Counted from the stretch's first letter, positions 28,652-39,357 are shown. The stretch is DNA of 64,000 bases from Flavobacteriaceae bacterium F08102 (GCA_023015935.1 JALKAY010000007.1:273-64272); one strand, 5' to 3'. Program-made: numbers and translations. The notes: a model not told the origin generated them from the sequence alone.

Positions 28652-29047
28652 ATGAAGGCACTTAGATCACGTATTTCTACTTTCTTACTTGCCGTATTGG
28701 TATTGTCCTCTACGTTTTCGTTTGCTATAGAGAAACATTATTGTCACGGAGAGGTGGTTGATTATTCGTTTTTCGGAGTGATTGAAGATTGTTGCGGAAA
28801 TGACTTAAACAATACGGAAGTAACGCTGAATTGTTGTGCTAATGTAAAAGAGTTAATTCACGCTAGTAATGATGAGCTACAAATTCCTTTATATGAGGAT
28901 GGCTATGTAGTTTATTGTTGTTCTTTAGCGATTTTGGGGTGTCCAATAGCCTTTGAATTTGATGTTGAGCCTTTAACCTTCCCAAATTATTTACCGCCAG
29001 ATATATCGAAAGATGTTCAGGTTCTCTATCAAACTTTTTTAATTTGA
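28652..29047 (+). CDS. Cys-rich secreted protein (HYC_CC_PP-type)
   Basis: 131 aa. A signal peptide (about residues 1-25) is followed by a mature part with eight cysteines: HYC at 29-31, CC at 47-48, CC at 61-62, CC at 89-90, C97, and a PP pair at 115-116. This spacing fits the small Bacteroidota family named HYC_CC_PP. Such proteins occur next to TonB receptors and metal genes; their function is not established. Here it lies 60 nt before a TonB receptor and upstream of two metal-binding proteins. Cys pairs suggest metal binding or disulfides. Confidence 0.75.
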   Translation: MKALRSRISTFLLAVLVLSSTFSFAIEKHYCHGEVVDYSFFGVIEDCCGNDLNNTEVTLNCCANVKELIHASNDELQIPLYEDGYVVYCCSLAILGCPIAFEFDVEPLTFPNYLPPDISKDVQVLYQTFLI

Positions 29048-29107
29048 TGCTGCCGTTTATTCATGAAATTAAACGGAATACTTCAATTTAAAAAAGATTA
29101 AATAATT

Positions 29108-31351
29108 ATGAAAAAAATATTTTGTACGATTTTAATCGTACTTCCGTTGTTCTTGCAGGCGCAAGAACAACTCAAAGGCAAGGTCATGGCCACTGCAAAA
29201 AATGGTGATGTGGTCGGCTTACAAGGTGTTTCAGTCTATTGGGCGGGAAGCACTATTGGAACGATTAGTAACGAGCAAGGTGAATTTTCAATTGCCTACG
29301 AAAAGTCCTATAAAAGTTTAGTTTTTAGTTATGTGGGCTATAAGACGGATACCGTAATCGTAAAAAGTCTAAGACCTTTTGAACATGTGATGCGTGAGGC
29401 ACAGGATCTAGATGAAGTGGTTGTGAAGACAAAAAAGAAAAAGTCGTCTGTTTCTTATTTGTATTCAGCAAATATCTTAACGGTAAATGAAGACGAGTTA
29501 CTGAAAGCGGCCTGTTGTAACCTTTCTGAAAGTTTTGCTACCAACCCGTCGATAGATGTTAATTTCTCGGATGCATTGACTGGAACCAAACAGATTAAAC
29601 TGCTTGGGTTGACGAGTCCGTATATACTAATTGCACAAGAAAATATTCCAAATGTGAGAGGGGCTGCCCAGGCTTATGGACTAACGTTTACACCAGGTAC
29701 CTGGATAGAAAGTATTCAAATTACCAAAGGAGCAGGCTCGGTTGTAAATGGATATGAGAGTATCGCGGGGCAAATTAATACAGAGCTTAAAAAGCCAACG
29801 GCTAAAGAAAAGCTATTTGTCAATGCGTTTGGTTCTTCAGAAGGTCGTTTAGAGCTCAATACACATGTTAATCAAAAAGTATCAGACCGTTGGAGTACGA
29901 GTTTATTTTTACATGGCAATATGCATAAAATTGAACATGACACTAATAATGATGGATTTTTGGATATGCCCATTTATGATCAAGTAAATGTTTTAAATAG
30001 ATGGCAATACACAGATGTAGAAAATGGTTTTGTTAGTTTTCTTAATTTTAGATATTTAAAAGACAATAAGCAAACTGGGCAAGTGGATTTTAATCCAGAT
30101 ACCGATAAGTTTAGTAATCTTATTTGGGGGTCTGAAATCAATACCTCGCGGGTTGATGCTTCTGCGAAATTAGGCTATGTTTTTCCTGAGACTCCGTACG
30201 AGAGTGTTGGTTTTCAATTTGCGTACAGCAATCACGATCAAAATGCCTATTTTGGGTTGCGAAATTATGATATTGAACACCAGAGCATTTATGCCAATGG
30301 GATATTTAATTCAATTTTGGGAAGTACCTTGCATAAATTTAAAGCGGGGTTGAATTATACCTATGATGAGTATATAGAAAATGTTGATGCTCAAGATTAT
30401 AGTCGTAATGAGCGTTCTGTTGGCGGTTTTTTTGAATATAATTTCGACAACCTCGATGATTTTAGCCTAATTGCTGGATTGCGAATGGACGTGCATAATT
30501 TATTAGGGGTCTTTGTAACACCGCGTTTACATGTCCGTTATGCTCCATGGGCCAAAGGCGTATTAAGAGCTTCTGTAGGTAGAGGGAAACGAAGTGCTAA
30601 TATTTTTGCAGAGAATCAAAAAATCTTCGGGTCATCTAGACAAATTGACTTGAGATCAACCCAAGGGAAAATTTATGGAATGAATCCAGAAGTAGCGTGG
30701 AATTATGGGGTTAGTTATTTGCAAGGATTTAATGTGTTTGGTAAAAATGCCGAACTTACCGTTGATTATTACACCACGCGATTTGAGAATAAGGTGATTA
30801 TTGATTATGATGAAAATCCACAAAGTGTTGTCATTTACGATGCAGAGAACGGGGCGTATGCTTCTAATCTTCAAGTGCAATTGAATTATACATGGTCTAA
30901 TGCCGTTGATTTTCGATTTGCCTATAAGTATTATGATGTTAAGTCTCCTTATTTACAAGGAGACATGAGTGACCCTTTGCAAGCAAAGCATCGTTTCTTT
31001 GCAAATGCAGGATATGAATCTACCAGGAATGCTAAGGGAGGTTTATGGCGATTTGATGTAACCTATAATTGGATAGGTGAGCAGCGATTACCTTTTACCG
31101 GTTTAAATCCAGTTCCCTATCAGCTACCCGAAAATTCACCAAGTTACTCCTTGGTAAACGCCCAAATGACTAAAGTATTTAGCAATACATTTGAAGTGTA
31201 TGTAGGGGGAGAGAATATTGGGGCATATCAACAGAAAAATGCTATTGTTGCAAGTAATGACCCTTTTGGTCCTTATTTTGATACGAGTCAAATATATGCG
31301 CCAATTTATGGGGCGATGTATTATGCCGGTCTTAGATTTAAACTTTTTTAA
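29108..31351 (+). CDS. TonB-dependent outer-membrane receptor, probably metal-related
   Basis: 747 aa. A signal peptide (residues 1-18) precedes a carboxypeptidase-like beta domain (GLQGVSVYWAGSTIGTISNEQGEFSI, about 37-90), a plug domain (about 110-230) and a beta barrel ending AGLRFKLF. The plug contains an unusual Cys pair (C136-C137, AACCNLSESFATNPSIDV). The CC-NLSESF region is characteristic of a receptor group that travels with HMA-type proteins. Neighbours are a Cys-rich secreted protein, an HMA protein and a metal-binding lipoprotein, so transition-metal (possibly copper) uptake or sensing is inferred, not shown. Confidence 0.9.
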   Translation: MKKIFCTILIVLPLFLQAQEQLKGKVMATAKNGDVVGLQGVSVYWAGSTIGTISNEQGEFSIAYEKSYKSLVFSYVGYKTDTVIVKSLRPFEHVMREAQDLDEVVVKTKKKKSSVSYLYSANILTVNEDELLKAACCNLSESFATNPSIDVNFSDALTGTKQIKLLGLTSPYILIAQENIPNVRGAAQAYGLTFTPGTWIESIQITKGAGSVVNGYESIAGQINTELKKPTAKEKLFVNAFGSSEGRLELNTHVNQKVSDRWSTSLFLHGNMHKIEHDTNNDGFLDMPIYDQVNVLNRWQYTDVENGFVSFLNFRYLKDNKQTGQVDFNPDTDKFSNLIWGSEINTSRVDASAKLGYVFPETPYESVGFQFAYSNHDQNAYFGLRNYDIEHQSIYANGIFNSILGSTLHKFKAGLNYTYDEYIENVDAQDYSRNERSVGGFFEYNFDNLDDFSLIAGLRMDVHNLLGVFVTPRLHVRYAPWAKGVLRASVGRGKRSANIFAENQKIFGSSRQIDLRSTQGKIYGMNPEVAWNYGVSYLQGFNVFGKNAELTVDYYTTRFENKVIIDYDENPQSVVIYDAENGAYASNLQVQLNYTWSNAVDFRFAYKYYDVKSPYLQGDMSDPLQAKHRFFANAGYESTRNAKGGLWRFDVTYNWIGEQRLPFTGLNPVPYQLPENSPSYSLVNAQMTKVFSNTFEVYVGGENIGAYQQKNAIVASNDPFGPYFDTSQIYAPIYGAMYYAGLRFKLF

Positions 31352-31417
31352 GACTTTTGACAAAAGAAAACCATTGAATTAAATAAAATAGTTATTAATA
31401 TTCTAAAATTTATAAAA

Positions 31418-31771
31418 ATGAAAAAATTACTAATTGTACTCGCCGTTTTCAGTATCTCATTTACTGTAGAAGCTCAAAAGAAATCTAAAACAAGCAAAGA
31501 AACCTTTATGGTTGATGGTATTTGTAAGATGTGTAAAGATCGAATAGAAAAAGTTGCCATGCAAACGAAAGGCGTTAAATTTGCTTCTTATGATATTGAT
31601 AAAAAAGAATTATATTGTATCTTTAACAATAAGAAAACCTCTGTAACTGAATTGAAAAAGGCGATGGCGGCGGCAGGACATGATACAGAAGAATTTAAAG
31701 CAACTGAAAAAGCATATTTGGCCTTAGATTCTTGTTGTTATTACAGAGATGAAACCTTGGAAAAACACTAA
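31418..31771 (+). CDS. Secreted heavy-metal-associated (HMA) domain protein
   Basis: 117 aa. A signal peptide (MKKLLIVLAVFSISFTVEAQ) is followed by an HMA domain with the metal-binding CxxC at C36-C39 (VDGICKMCKDRIEKVA) and the ferredoxin-like betaalphabeta pattern ending in KKAMAAAGHDTE. A second Cys pair (C107-C108 in DSCCYYRDE) lies near the C-terminus. As a periplasmic protein it may bind Cu(I) or a similar soft metal and pass it on. It lies 66 nt after the TonB receptor, in the same direction. Confidence 0.88.
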   Translation: MKKLLIVLAVFSISFTVEAQKKSKTSKETFMVDGICKMCKDRIEKVAMQTKGVKFASYDIDKKELYCIFNNKKTSVTELKKAMAAAGHDTEEFKATEKAYLALDSCCYYRDETLEKH

Positions 31772-31783
31772 TATAAATACACA

Positions 31784-32101
31784 ATGAGAAAACACGTAAT
31801 AGGAGTAGCTTTAGTGGCTATCGTTGCTTTTTCTTTTACATCTTGTAAAAAAGATACTAAGGATCAAGTAAAAACTGAAGAGGTGACAAGTGAAACAGGA
31901 AAAGAAATTGCAGAGAATGTGCTTTATCAATGTCCTATGGATTGTGAAGATGGAAAGAGTTATACCGAAAAAGGAAACTGTCCGGTTTGTAAAATGTCAC
32001 TAAAAGCAAAAGAAGTAGATATGGATGGAGCTGAAGAGCATGAAAGTGATGGAGATGAAAGTGCTGGCCACGATAGTAAGGAATCTTCAGAGCATAACTA
32101 G
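31784..32101 (+). CDS. Heavy-metal-binding lipoprotein
   Basis: 105 aa. Lipobox FTSC with lipid Cys21. A short YHS/HMBD-like metal-binding motif follows: YQCPMDCEDGKSY and KGNCPVCKMSLK, with cysteines 50, 54, 66 and 69. The C-terminal tail is Asp/Glu/His/Ser-rich (DGAEEHESDGDESAGHDSKESSEHN), which could also bind metal. It starts 12 nt after the HMA gene, so the two are probably co-translated. Similar lipoproteins often accompany Cus-type copper/silver efflux genes, but none are present here. Confidence 0.88.
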   Translation: MRKHVIGVALVAIVAFSFTSCKKDTKDQVKTEEVTSETGKEIAENVLYQCPMDCEDGKSYTEKGNCPVCKMSLKAKEVDMDGAEEHESDGDESAGHDSKESSEHN

Positions 32102-32488
32102 ATAAACTGTGTACATAAACCCACAATTTTGAGGTTTTTTTTCTTTTTAACGGGACGATGGTTAGTTGGGAGTTTGGAGTTGATATGTGGTGTAGCCCTG
32201 GTCAGACTACTAGGATAATCAGTCTTTCTTTCATTTGACTTACAATTCATATAATGTGCTAATTTAGTCAAATGTGTGTATGACTTGTTTGATTGCTATA
32301 AGTAGAAAAAACAACAACTTCTAGCGTAGTGGGCAAGGTAGTTAAGAAAGGTGATTTATTAGCTAAAAAAGGGAATGTGTTTTGACAATTAAAACAGTAC
32401 GAATTGTTATACACGCTGAGCGGTGTATTGCTAATTCAATGTGTTTCGATTTCTTTAGGATAGCACTTAAAAGGAGGAGCGAAGGTAT
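32102..32488 (+). other. Intergenic region between convergent units, no gene seen
   Basis: About 390 bp. It begins with a weak terminator-like element near 32117-32146 (AAACC ... GGTTT followed by T8) behind the metal cluster. It contains an inverted repeat CATTTGACT/AGTCAAATG (32232-32240 and 32266-32274). One frame near 32307-32386 reads SSVVGKVVKKGDLLAKKGNVF, faintly like a membrane-fusion-protein hinge, but it is too short to call a pseudogene. Confidence 0.4.
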
Positions 32489-32520
32489 AAAAAAACCCGA
32501 TTCAACACGAATCGGGTTTT
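32489..32520 (-). terminator. Intrinsic terminator of groEL
   Basis: Perfect 12-bp stem (AAAACCCGATTC/GAATCGGGTTTT) with a 5-nt loop, followed on the minus strand by a T-run, 22 nt after the groL stop. Confidence 0.85.
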
Positions 32521-32541
32521 TAGTTTTATACTACAGATGAT

Positions 32542-34230
<1,689 letters not shown>

Positions 34231-34282
34231 TTAGCTTATCGAGTTAATTTTTGTTATTTTTTTTAAAATTTTGGATTTGTGT

Positions 34283-34561
34283 TTAGACAATTGCAAAAAT
34301 TTCACTTTCTTTCATGATCAAATAATCTCCTCCGTCTAACTTTAATTCAGTTCCAGCGTATTTGCCGTAAAGAACGGTGTCACCAACCTTAACGGTCATT
34401 GGTTCGTCTTTTAATCCGTTACCAACAGCAACCACTTTTCCTTGTGATGGTTTTTCCTTAGCTGAATCGGGAATGTAAATTCCTGAGGAGGTTTTAGTTT
34501 CTGCAGCTAATGGTTCAATAACTACTCTGTCTGCTAGAGGTTTAATGTTTATTTTACTCAT
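34283..34561 (-). CDS. groS: Co-chaperonin GroES (10 kDa)
   Basis: 92 aa, the heptameric lid for Gro[34 protein letters not shown] (mobile loop) and [14 protein letters not shown] are conserved. Normal length. The upstream 180 bp holds the terminator of the secG unit and no CIRCE-type inverted repeat, so HrcA control is not evident here. Confidence 0.97.
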   Translation of the reverse strand: MSKINIKPLADRVVIEPLAAETKTSSGIYIPDSAKEKPSQGKVVAVGNGLKDEPMTVKVGDTVLYGKYAGTELKLDGGDYLIMKESEIFAIV

Positions 34562-34686
34562 TTGTAATATATTTTATAGTTATGTAAATCGTAGATTTAT
34601 AGTCGAAAAATATGCCAATATGCGAATAGCTGACAGATAGACACAAAGTCTATTTTTTTTAGAAGTGCGTGTTTAAAATTTGTCCA

Positions 34687-34717
34687 TAAAAAATGCCAAC
34701 GTGTCACGGTTGGCATT
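34687..34717 (-). terminator. Intrinsic terminator of the lptE-TPR-secG unit
   Basis: Stem AATGCCAAC/GTTGGCATT with an 8-nt loop and a T-run on the minus strand, 27 bp after the secG stop and before groS. Confidence 0.8.
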
Positions 34718-34743
34718 GATTAAATGGTTATGTCAGACATTCA

Positions 34744-35088
34744 TTAGAGGCTGTCTGGTGTTGTCGTTGTTGCAGGTTCAGTTGTGCTAGGTGTGTCTTG
34801 AAAATTTTCACGTTCATTGAGTGTATTTTCAATTTGCGAATTTGTATCAACTTTACCGTGATCCATTGTTATATTGGATAATAGAATTAAAGCACATAAA
34901 GTGATGGCTAGCGTCCAAGTTGCCCTATCTAGAAAGTTCGTCGTGTTTTGAACTCCGCCTAAGGTTTGTGTTCCTTGCCCTCCAAATGAAGAAGAAAGTC
35001 CTCCGCCTTTTGGATTTTGCACCATGATGATTAAAATCAACGCTATAGCGACTATCACAATTAAAATTAAGAATATAGTATAAGACAT
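34744..35088 (-). CDS. secG: Preprotein translocase subunit SecG
   Basis: 114 aa. Two transmembrane helices (residues 1-22, and about 58-75 TWTLAITLCALILLSNITM) flank the SecG signature MVQNPKGGGLSSSFGGQGTQTLGGVQNTTNFLDRAT. The Thr/Pro-rich C-terminal extension (QDTPSTTEPATTTTPDSL) is common in Bacteroidota. SecG assists SecYE-mediated export. It starts 3 nt after the TPR-like gene. Confidence 0.95.
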   Translation of the reverse strand: MSYTIFLILIVIVAIALILIIMVQNPKGGGLSSSFGGQGTQTLGGVQNTTNFLDRATWTLAITLCALILLSNITMDHGKVDTNSQIENTLNERENFQDTPSTTEPATTTTPDSL

Positions 35089-35091
35089 TAT

Positions 35092-35949
35092 TTAGGTATT
35101 ATTTTGTTGTAAAAATTTTACTGCTTTAATCCGGTCTGCAAAGAAACCACTTTTTTCTGGATATTTCAAACTTAAAATTTTGAAAGCTTGAATGGCTTTG
35201 GCGTACTTTTTTTGCTCTAAGTAGACTCTAGCCAAGGTTTCTGTCATCAAGTTTTCATTCTCTATCGTACTTTCTATTGAAATATCTGTTTGATCATCGC
35301 TAATCGTTGGGGCTAATTTCGCTTTTGTATTGATAAATTGTGAAATTAATTCGAATTTTTTTTCTTTTTCTGGAGATGCTTGTGTTGAAATAGATTCGGT
35401 AATATCCGGTTTTTCTTCAGGCTCATTCACTTGAGTTTCGCGGATAATTGGTTTAGCTTTGGTTAGTTGCAACCACTCGTTAAACGAATGGATTTCAGAA
35501 TGATTAAAGTTTAGGGGTTTACCTACGTCTAATTTTTCTTCAAGAAGTTGAATTTTCTTCTTAGGGGGGGCGTCATATTTTGATGTGATTTCATCGGTTT
35601 CATCGGTAGCATTGGTTGTTTGAATGGCGTTTGATTTACTTAAAACCTCAACATCGATAATTTCAGTTTCATTAATTAACTGTTTTGTCTTTTCTAGTTT
35701 ATTTGTAGCGTCTAAGGTGTCATTGGTAACAAAATCGAACAGTACCGTTCGGTTAGTAGTATGAGCAGCAGCTTCTTTTAAAGCGGTATTGTACTTAAAA
35801 CTGTGTTGACGTTTAAGGCCTTTTAAATGGATGAGTCTAGCTGCTTGGAAATAGGGGTAATTGTCAAGGATGTCTTCCATTTCTTTGGTTTGATCCGAAG
35901 AAATGCTACTGGGGTCTTGTAAAAGTCTTGTAAATTCGGTTATATTCAT
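35092..35949 (-). CDS. Hypothetical protein with TPR-like C-terminus
   Basis: 285 aa from the Met of MNITEFTRLLQ; an upstream Met adds five residues and would overlap lptE by 14 nt. The N-terminal helical region (LDNYPYFQAARLIHLKGLKRQ) is typical of a conserved flavobacterial protein found between lptE and secG. A variable acidic middle follows, and a TPR-like repeat lies at the C-terminus (ENLMTETLARVYLEQKKYAKAIQAFKILSLKYPEKSGFFADRI). No signal peptide, so probably cytoplasmic. Function unknown; the fixed location suggests a link to export or envelope assembly. Confidence 0.8.
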   Translation of the reverse strand: MNITEFTRLLQDPSSISSDQTKEMEDILDNYPYFQAARLIHLKGLKRQHSFKYNTALKEAAAHTTNRTVLFDFVTNDTLDATNKLEKTKQLINETEIIDVEVLSKSNAIQTTNATDETDEITSKYDAPPKKKIQLLEEKLDVGKPLNFNHSEIHSFNEWLQLTKAKPIIRETQVNEPEEKPDITESISTQASPEKEKKFELISQFINTKAKLAPTISDDQTDISIESTIENENLMTETLARVYLEQKKYAKAIQAFKILSLKYPEKSGFFADRIKAVKFLQQNNT

Positions 35950-35950
35950 T

Positions 35951-36448
35951 TTACCAATTTCCAATTGAGGCGTTAAAAATATCTTGGGTCAAACGCTCAA
36001 AGATTTCTTCAAATGCACTTTCTAAAACACTGCCTGTCAATTGTTGATTTGCGCCAAAATCTGAATAAAATGAAAAAGTTCGTTCAAAATTATCTTCTTC
36101 TTTTTTCTTGTTTGTGAAACGAACACGTACGCCAATGGTTAGTCTATTTTGTGCAGCTCGTTGATCGGCAGTGGCACTAATAGGAATAATTCGATAGTCA
36201 GTTATTTCACCTTCAAAATGAAGATCGCCATTTGAATTGGTTGCGCTTAAATTGGTTTGACGGGTAAATAGGTCTTGAAGTGCTGTGGTGAACTTTTGAC
36301 TTAAGGTAGGTTCTACGAGCGGAGCGACATTCTGAAAATAATCAACTTGAATAGTTTTTGCATCTCCGATATCACCACCTGAAAAAGAATATATTCCACA
36401 GGCTTGTAGGGTGCTGATAAAAAATAGAAAGATACTTATTTTGCGCAT
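35951..36448 (-). CDS. lptE: LPS assembly lipoprotein LptE
   Basis: 165-aa lipoprotein with lipobox LQAC (Cys17) and the Bacteroidota LptE start GIYSFSGGDIGDAKTIQVDYFQN. LptE plugs the LptD barrel and helps deliver LPS to the outer surface. The conserved RLTIGVRVRFTNKK and EEIFERLTQDIFNASIGNW regions support the call. lptD is not in the window. It lies between a sigma-54 regulator and the TPR-like gene. Confidence 0.9.
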   Translation of the reverse strand: MRKISIFLFFISTLQACGIYSFSGGDIGDAKTIQVDYFQNVAPLVEPTLSQKFTTALQDLFTRQTNLSATNSNGDLHFEGEITDYRIIPISATADQRAAQNRLTIGVRVRFTNKKKEEDNFERTFSFYSDFGANQQLTGSVLESAFEEIFERLTQDIFNASIGNW

Positions 36449-36533
36449 TCAGTATTGTTTTATTCAGGGTGATTGAATGATTCTTTGTTTTTATTAAACG
36501 CGTTTAGTTAAACCTCAAAGGTACTATTTTTAA

Positions 36534-37772
36534 CTATAAATTGTATTGTTTGATTTTTCTATAGAGGGTTCTTTCAGAGATTCCCAATTCTTTCGCTGCC
36601 ATTTTACGTTTATTTTGGTTTCGATCTAATGCTTTTTTAATCATTTCGTATTCCTTTTCTTGTAAAGAGAGGGTTTCTTCAATGGTTTCTGCATCCTCAT
36701 AGGTGTCACTATACGATTTGTCTGGGGTATAACTCTCTTTTTTATTTGGGGAGATAATTTCTATTAAATTTTCTTCCACTTCTTGATCTTCACCGTAAAT
36801 TTTTTGAATTAATTTTGGGCTAACGCCTTTGGTATTTGAATTGCCATTTTCCATTAATTCTAAGGTTAGTTTTTTAAGGTCGTTAATGTCATTCCGCATA
36901 TCAAAGAGGACTTTGTATAATATTTCACGTTCAGATGAAAAATCGGAATCACCTTGTTTGGCTTCAATAAGTGCTGGAAAATTACTGTTGTAATCGGGTA
37001 AATAACTTCGCAAGGTGTCTGCTGAGATAGATCGTTTTTGTTCTATGACTGAAATTTGTTCAGTTACGTTACGCAGTTGACGAATATTCCCTTTCCAGCC
37101 ATAGTTTGTAAGTACCGAGAGGGCTTCAGGTTCTAGTCGTATTGTGGGCATATTGTATTTTTGGGCAAAATCGGAGGCAAATTTTCGAAATAATAAATGC
37201 AGGTCCTCTTTGCGTTTTCTCAAGGCAGGGAGGTGGATTTCAACCGTACTAAGGCGGTAGTATAAATCTTCTCGAAATTTTCCTTTATGGATGGCTTCCA
37301 TCATGTTAATATTGGTAGCAGCGACAATGCGTACGTTGGTTGTTATTACTTTAGAAGAACCTACTTTAATGAATTCACCGTTTTCTAAGACGCGTAAAAG
37401 GCGTACTTGGGTTGTTAGCGGTAATTCACCTACTTCATCTAAGAATATGGTCCCTCCATCAGCGACCTCAAAATACCCATTACGACTTTGCGTTGCACCG
37501 GTAAAAGAACCTTTTTCATGTCCGAATAATTCACTATCAATGGTGCCCTCTGGAATTGCGCCACAGTTTACAGCGATGTATTTGGCGTGTTTTCGATGTG
37601 ATAATTGGTGGATAATTTTTGGAATACTTTCTTTTCCGACACCGCTTTCACCAGTAACTAATACAGATATGTCTGTCGGAGCTACACGTATTGCTTTTTC
37701 TAAAGCGCGATTAAGCTGTGGATCGTTTCCGATAATTCCAAATCGTTGTTTTACAGTTTGTAAGTTTTCCAT
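36534..37772 (-). CDS. Sigma-54 dependent transcriptional activator without receiver domain
   Basis: 412-aa AAA+ enhancer-binding protein. The central domain starts almost at the N-terminus (FGIIGNDPQLNRAL), with Walker A GESGVGKE (41-48), Walker B/DE in GTIFLDEVGE (D112-E113) and arginine-finger region. The sigma-54 contact loop reads GSFTGA (88-93) instead of the usual GAFTGA. A C-terminal Fis-type HTH (NKRKMAAKELGISERTLYRKI) binds DNA. There is no response-regulator or sensor domain, so activity must be controlled by other means. It lies upstream of lptE with an 85-nt gap. Confidence 0.93.
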   Translation of the reverse strand: MENLQTVKQRFGIIGNDPQLNRALEKAIRVAPTDISVLVTGESGVGKESIPKIIHQLSHRKHAKYIAVNCGAIPEGTIDSELFGHEKGSFTGATQSRNGYFEVADGGTIFLDEVGELPLTTQVRLLRVLENGEFIKVGSSKVITTNVRIVAATNINMMEAIHKGKFREDLYYRLSTVEIHLPALRKRKEDLHLLFRKFASDFAQKYNMPTIRLEPEALSVLTNYGWKGNIRQLRNVTEQISVIEQKRSISADTLRSYLPDYNSNFPALIEAKQGDSDFSSEREILYKVLFDMRNDINDLKKLTLELMENGNSNTKGVSPKLIQKIYGEDQEVEENLIEIISPNKKESYTPDKSYSDTYEDAETIEETLSLQEKEYEMIKKALDRNQNKRKMAAKELGISERTLYRKIKQYNL

Positions 37773-37886
37773 AGTTGAACTCCTCTTCTTTTAATAATAA
37801 TTATCCTTCAATAGTACGTCGCTGGCTTTTATTGTTAACCAGTAGCCTTTTCATTGAAACTTAAAGTCTATATAAAAAATCAAATT

Positions 37887-39338
37887 TTAGTTATTCTCAC
37901 TATAGCCTACAGCTTTTCCTATTAACGTTGCACTAGTACAACTTTCAACTTTGACCATGACAAAATCTCCGAGTTTATAGTGTTCTTTTGGGAAGACTAT
38001 TACTGTATTTTGGGTATTTCTCCCCTTCCAGTGTGTATCTGATTTCTTTGAAGTTCCTTCAATGAGTACTTCTTCTACTTTTCCAACGTGTTGTTGTGTT
38101 CGGTAAAGAGAATGCTTTTGTTGTAAATTGATGATCTCTGTGAGTCTTCGTTTTTTTACTTCAAGAGGCACATCATCTTCGTATTTCTTCGCAGCCAAGG
38201 TTCCGGGTCGTTCCGAATACGCAAACATAAACCCAAAATCATATTTAACTTTTTCCATCAATGATAAAGTTTGTTTGTGATCCTCTTCCGTTTCGCCACA
38301 GAAACCAGTAATCATATCTTGAGATAAGGCACAATCAGGAATGATTTTACGAATATTCTCTACTAGGGAGAGGTATTCTTCTCGTGTGTGTTGGCGATTC
38401 ATCCTTTTTAAGATGGTCGTACTTCCCGATTGAATAGGTAAGTGAATATATTTACAGATGTTCTTGTGTTTGGCCATGGTATGAATAACTGACATACTCA
38501 TGTCTTGTGGATTCGAGGTAGAAAACCGAAACCGAATTTTAGGAAAAGAAACGGCACACATATCGAGTAATTGCGCAAAGTCAACAGCCGTTTGTTGTGC
38601 AATTTCACTGGCTTTTTTGAAATCTTTTTTAAGACCACCTCCATACCACAAATAACTATCTACATTTTGTCCTAAAAGGGTAATTTCTTTATAATTTCTA
38701 TCGGCCATGTCCTTAATCTCTTCCAAAATGCTTTTTGGATCTCGACTTCGTTCTCGTCCACGAGTAAAGGGAACTACACAAAAAGTACACATATTATCGC
38801 AGCCGCGAGTTATTGAAACGAAAGCAGATACTCCATTGCTATTTAGTCGAACAGGGGAGACATCTCCATAGGTTTCATCTTTAGATAATATAACATTTAC
38901 GGCATCGCGACCTTCTGTAACTTCTTGAACTAAGTTTGGTAGATCTCTATATGCATCTGGTCCTACGACCAAATCAACAATTTTTTCTTCTTCTAAAAAT
39001 TTTGATTTTAGTCGTTCTGCCATACAACCTAATACGCCTACTTTCATGCTTGGATTAATCTCTTTAATACGGTTGTAATAAACCAAACGTTTTCGAATAG
39101 TTTGCTCTGCTTTGTCTCGAATTGAACAGGTGTTTACCAGTACTAAATCGGCATCTTCAAGTTTTTGCGTAGTGTTGTATCCTTCCTTAGCGAGTATGGA
39201 TGCTACGATTTCACTATCGTTCATATTCATTTGACATCCGTAACTCTCTATAAAGAGTTTTTTAGAATTTCCTGGGGTAAGGTCAGTTACTAAGGCGGTT
39301 CCTTGTTGTTCTTCTTTTATCACTTTTTCGTGCTCCAT
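37887..39338 (-). CDS. miaB: tRNA-2-methylthio-N6-dimethylallyladenosine synthase MiaB
   Basis: 483-aa radical-SAM methylthiotransferase that adds the ms2 group to i6A37 of tRNAs. The N-terminal UPF0004 domain has the cluster cysteines in SYGCQMN, NTCSIRD and LGCMAER. The radical-SAM motif CxxxCxxC is in TRGCDNMCTFCVVPF. A C-terminal TRAM domain ends the protein. Start Met (MEHEKVIKEEQQG) is preferred to one ten codons upstream because the -7 element at 39358-39365 lies at that point. Confidence 0.95.
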   Translation of the reverse strand: MEHEKVIKEEQQGTALVTDLTPGNSKKLFIESYGCQMNMNDSEIVASILAKEGYNTTQKLEDADLVLVNTCSIRDKAEQTIRKRLVYYNRIKEINPSMKVGVLGCMAERLKSKFLEEEKIVDLVVGPDAYRDLPNLVQEVTEGRDAVNVILSKDETYGDVSPVRLNSNGVSAFVSITRGCDNMCTFCVVPFTRGRERSRDPKSILEEIKDMADRNYKEITLLGQNVDSYLWYGGGLKKDFKKASEIAQQTAVDFAQLLDMCAVSFPKIRFRFSTSNPQDMSMSVIHTMAKHKNICKYIHLPIQSGSTTILKRMNRQHTREEYLSLVENIRKIIPDCALSQDMITGFCGETEEDHKQTLSLMEKVKYDFGFMFAYSERPGTLAAKKYEDDVPLEVKKRRLTEIINLQQKHSLYRTQQHVGKVEEVLIEGTSKKSDTHWKGRNTQNTVIVFPKEHYKLGDFVMVKVESCTSATLIGKAVGYSENN

Positions 39339-39357
39339 AAATACAAAAATTGGATTG

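Noticed and set aside
34562-34743. CIRCE-type HrcA operator upstream of groES
   Set aside because: No long TTAGCACTC-N9-GAGTGCTAA type inverted repeat is present; the only hairpin is the secG terminator.
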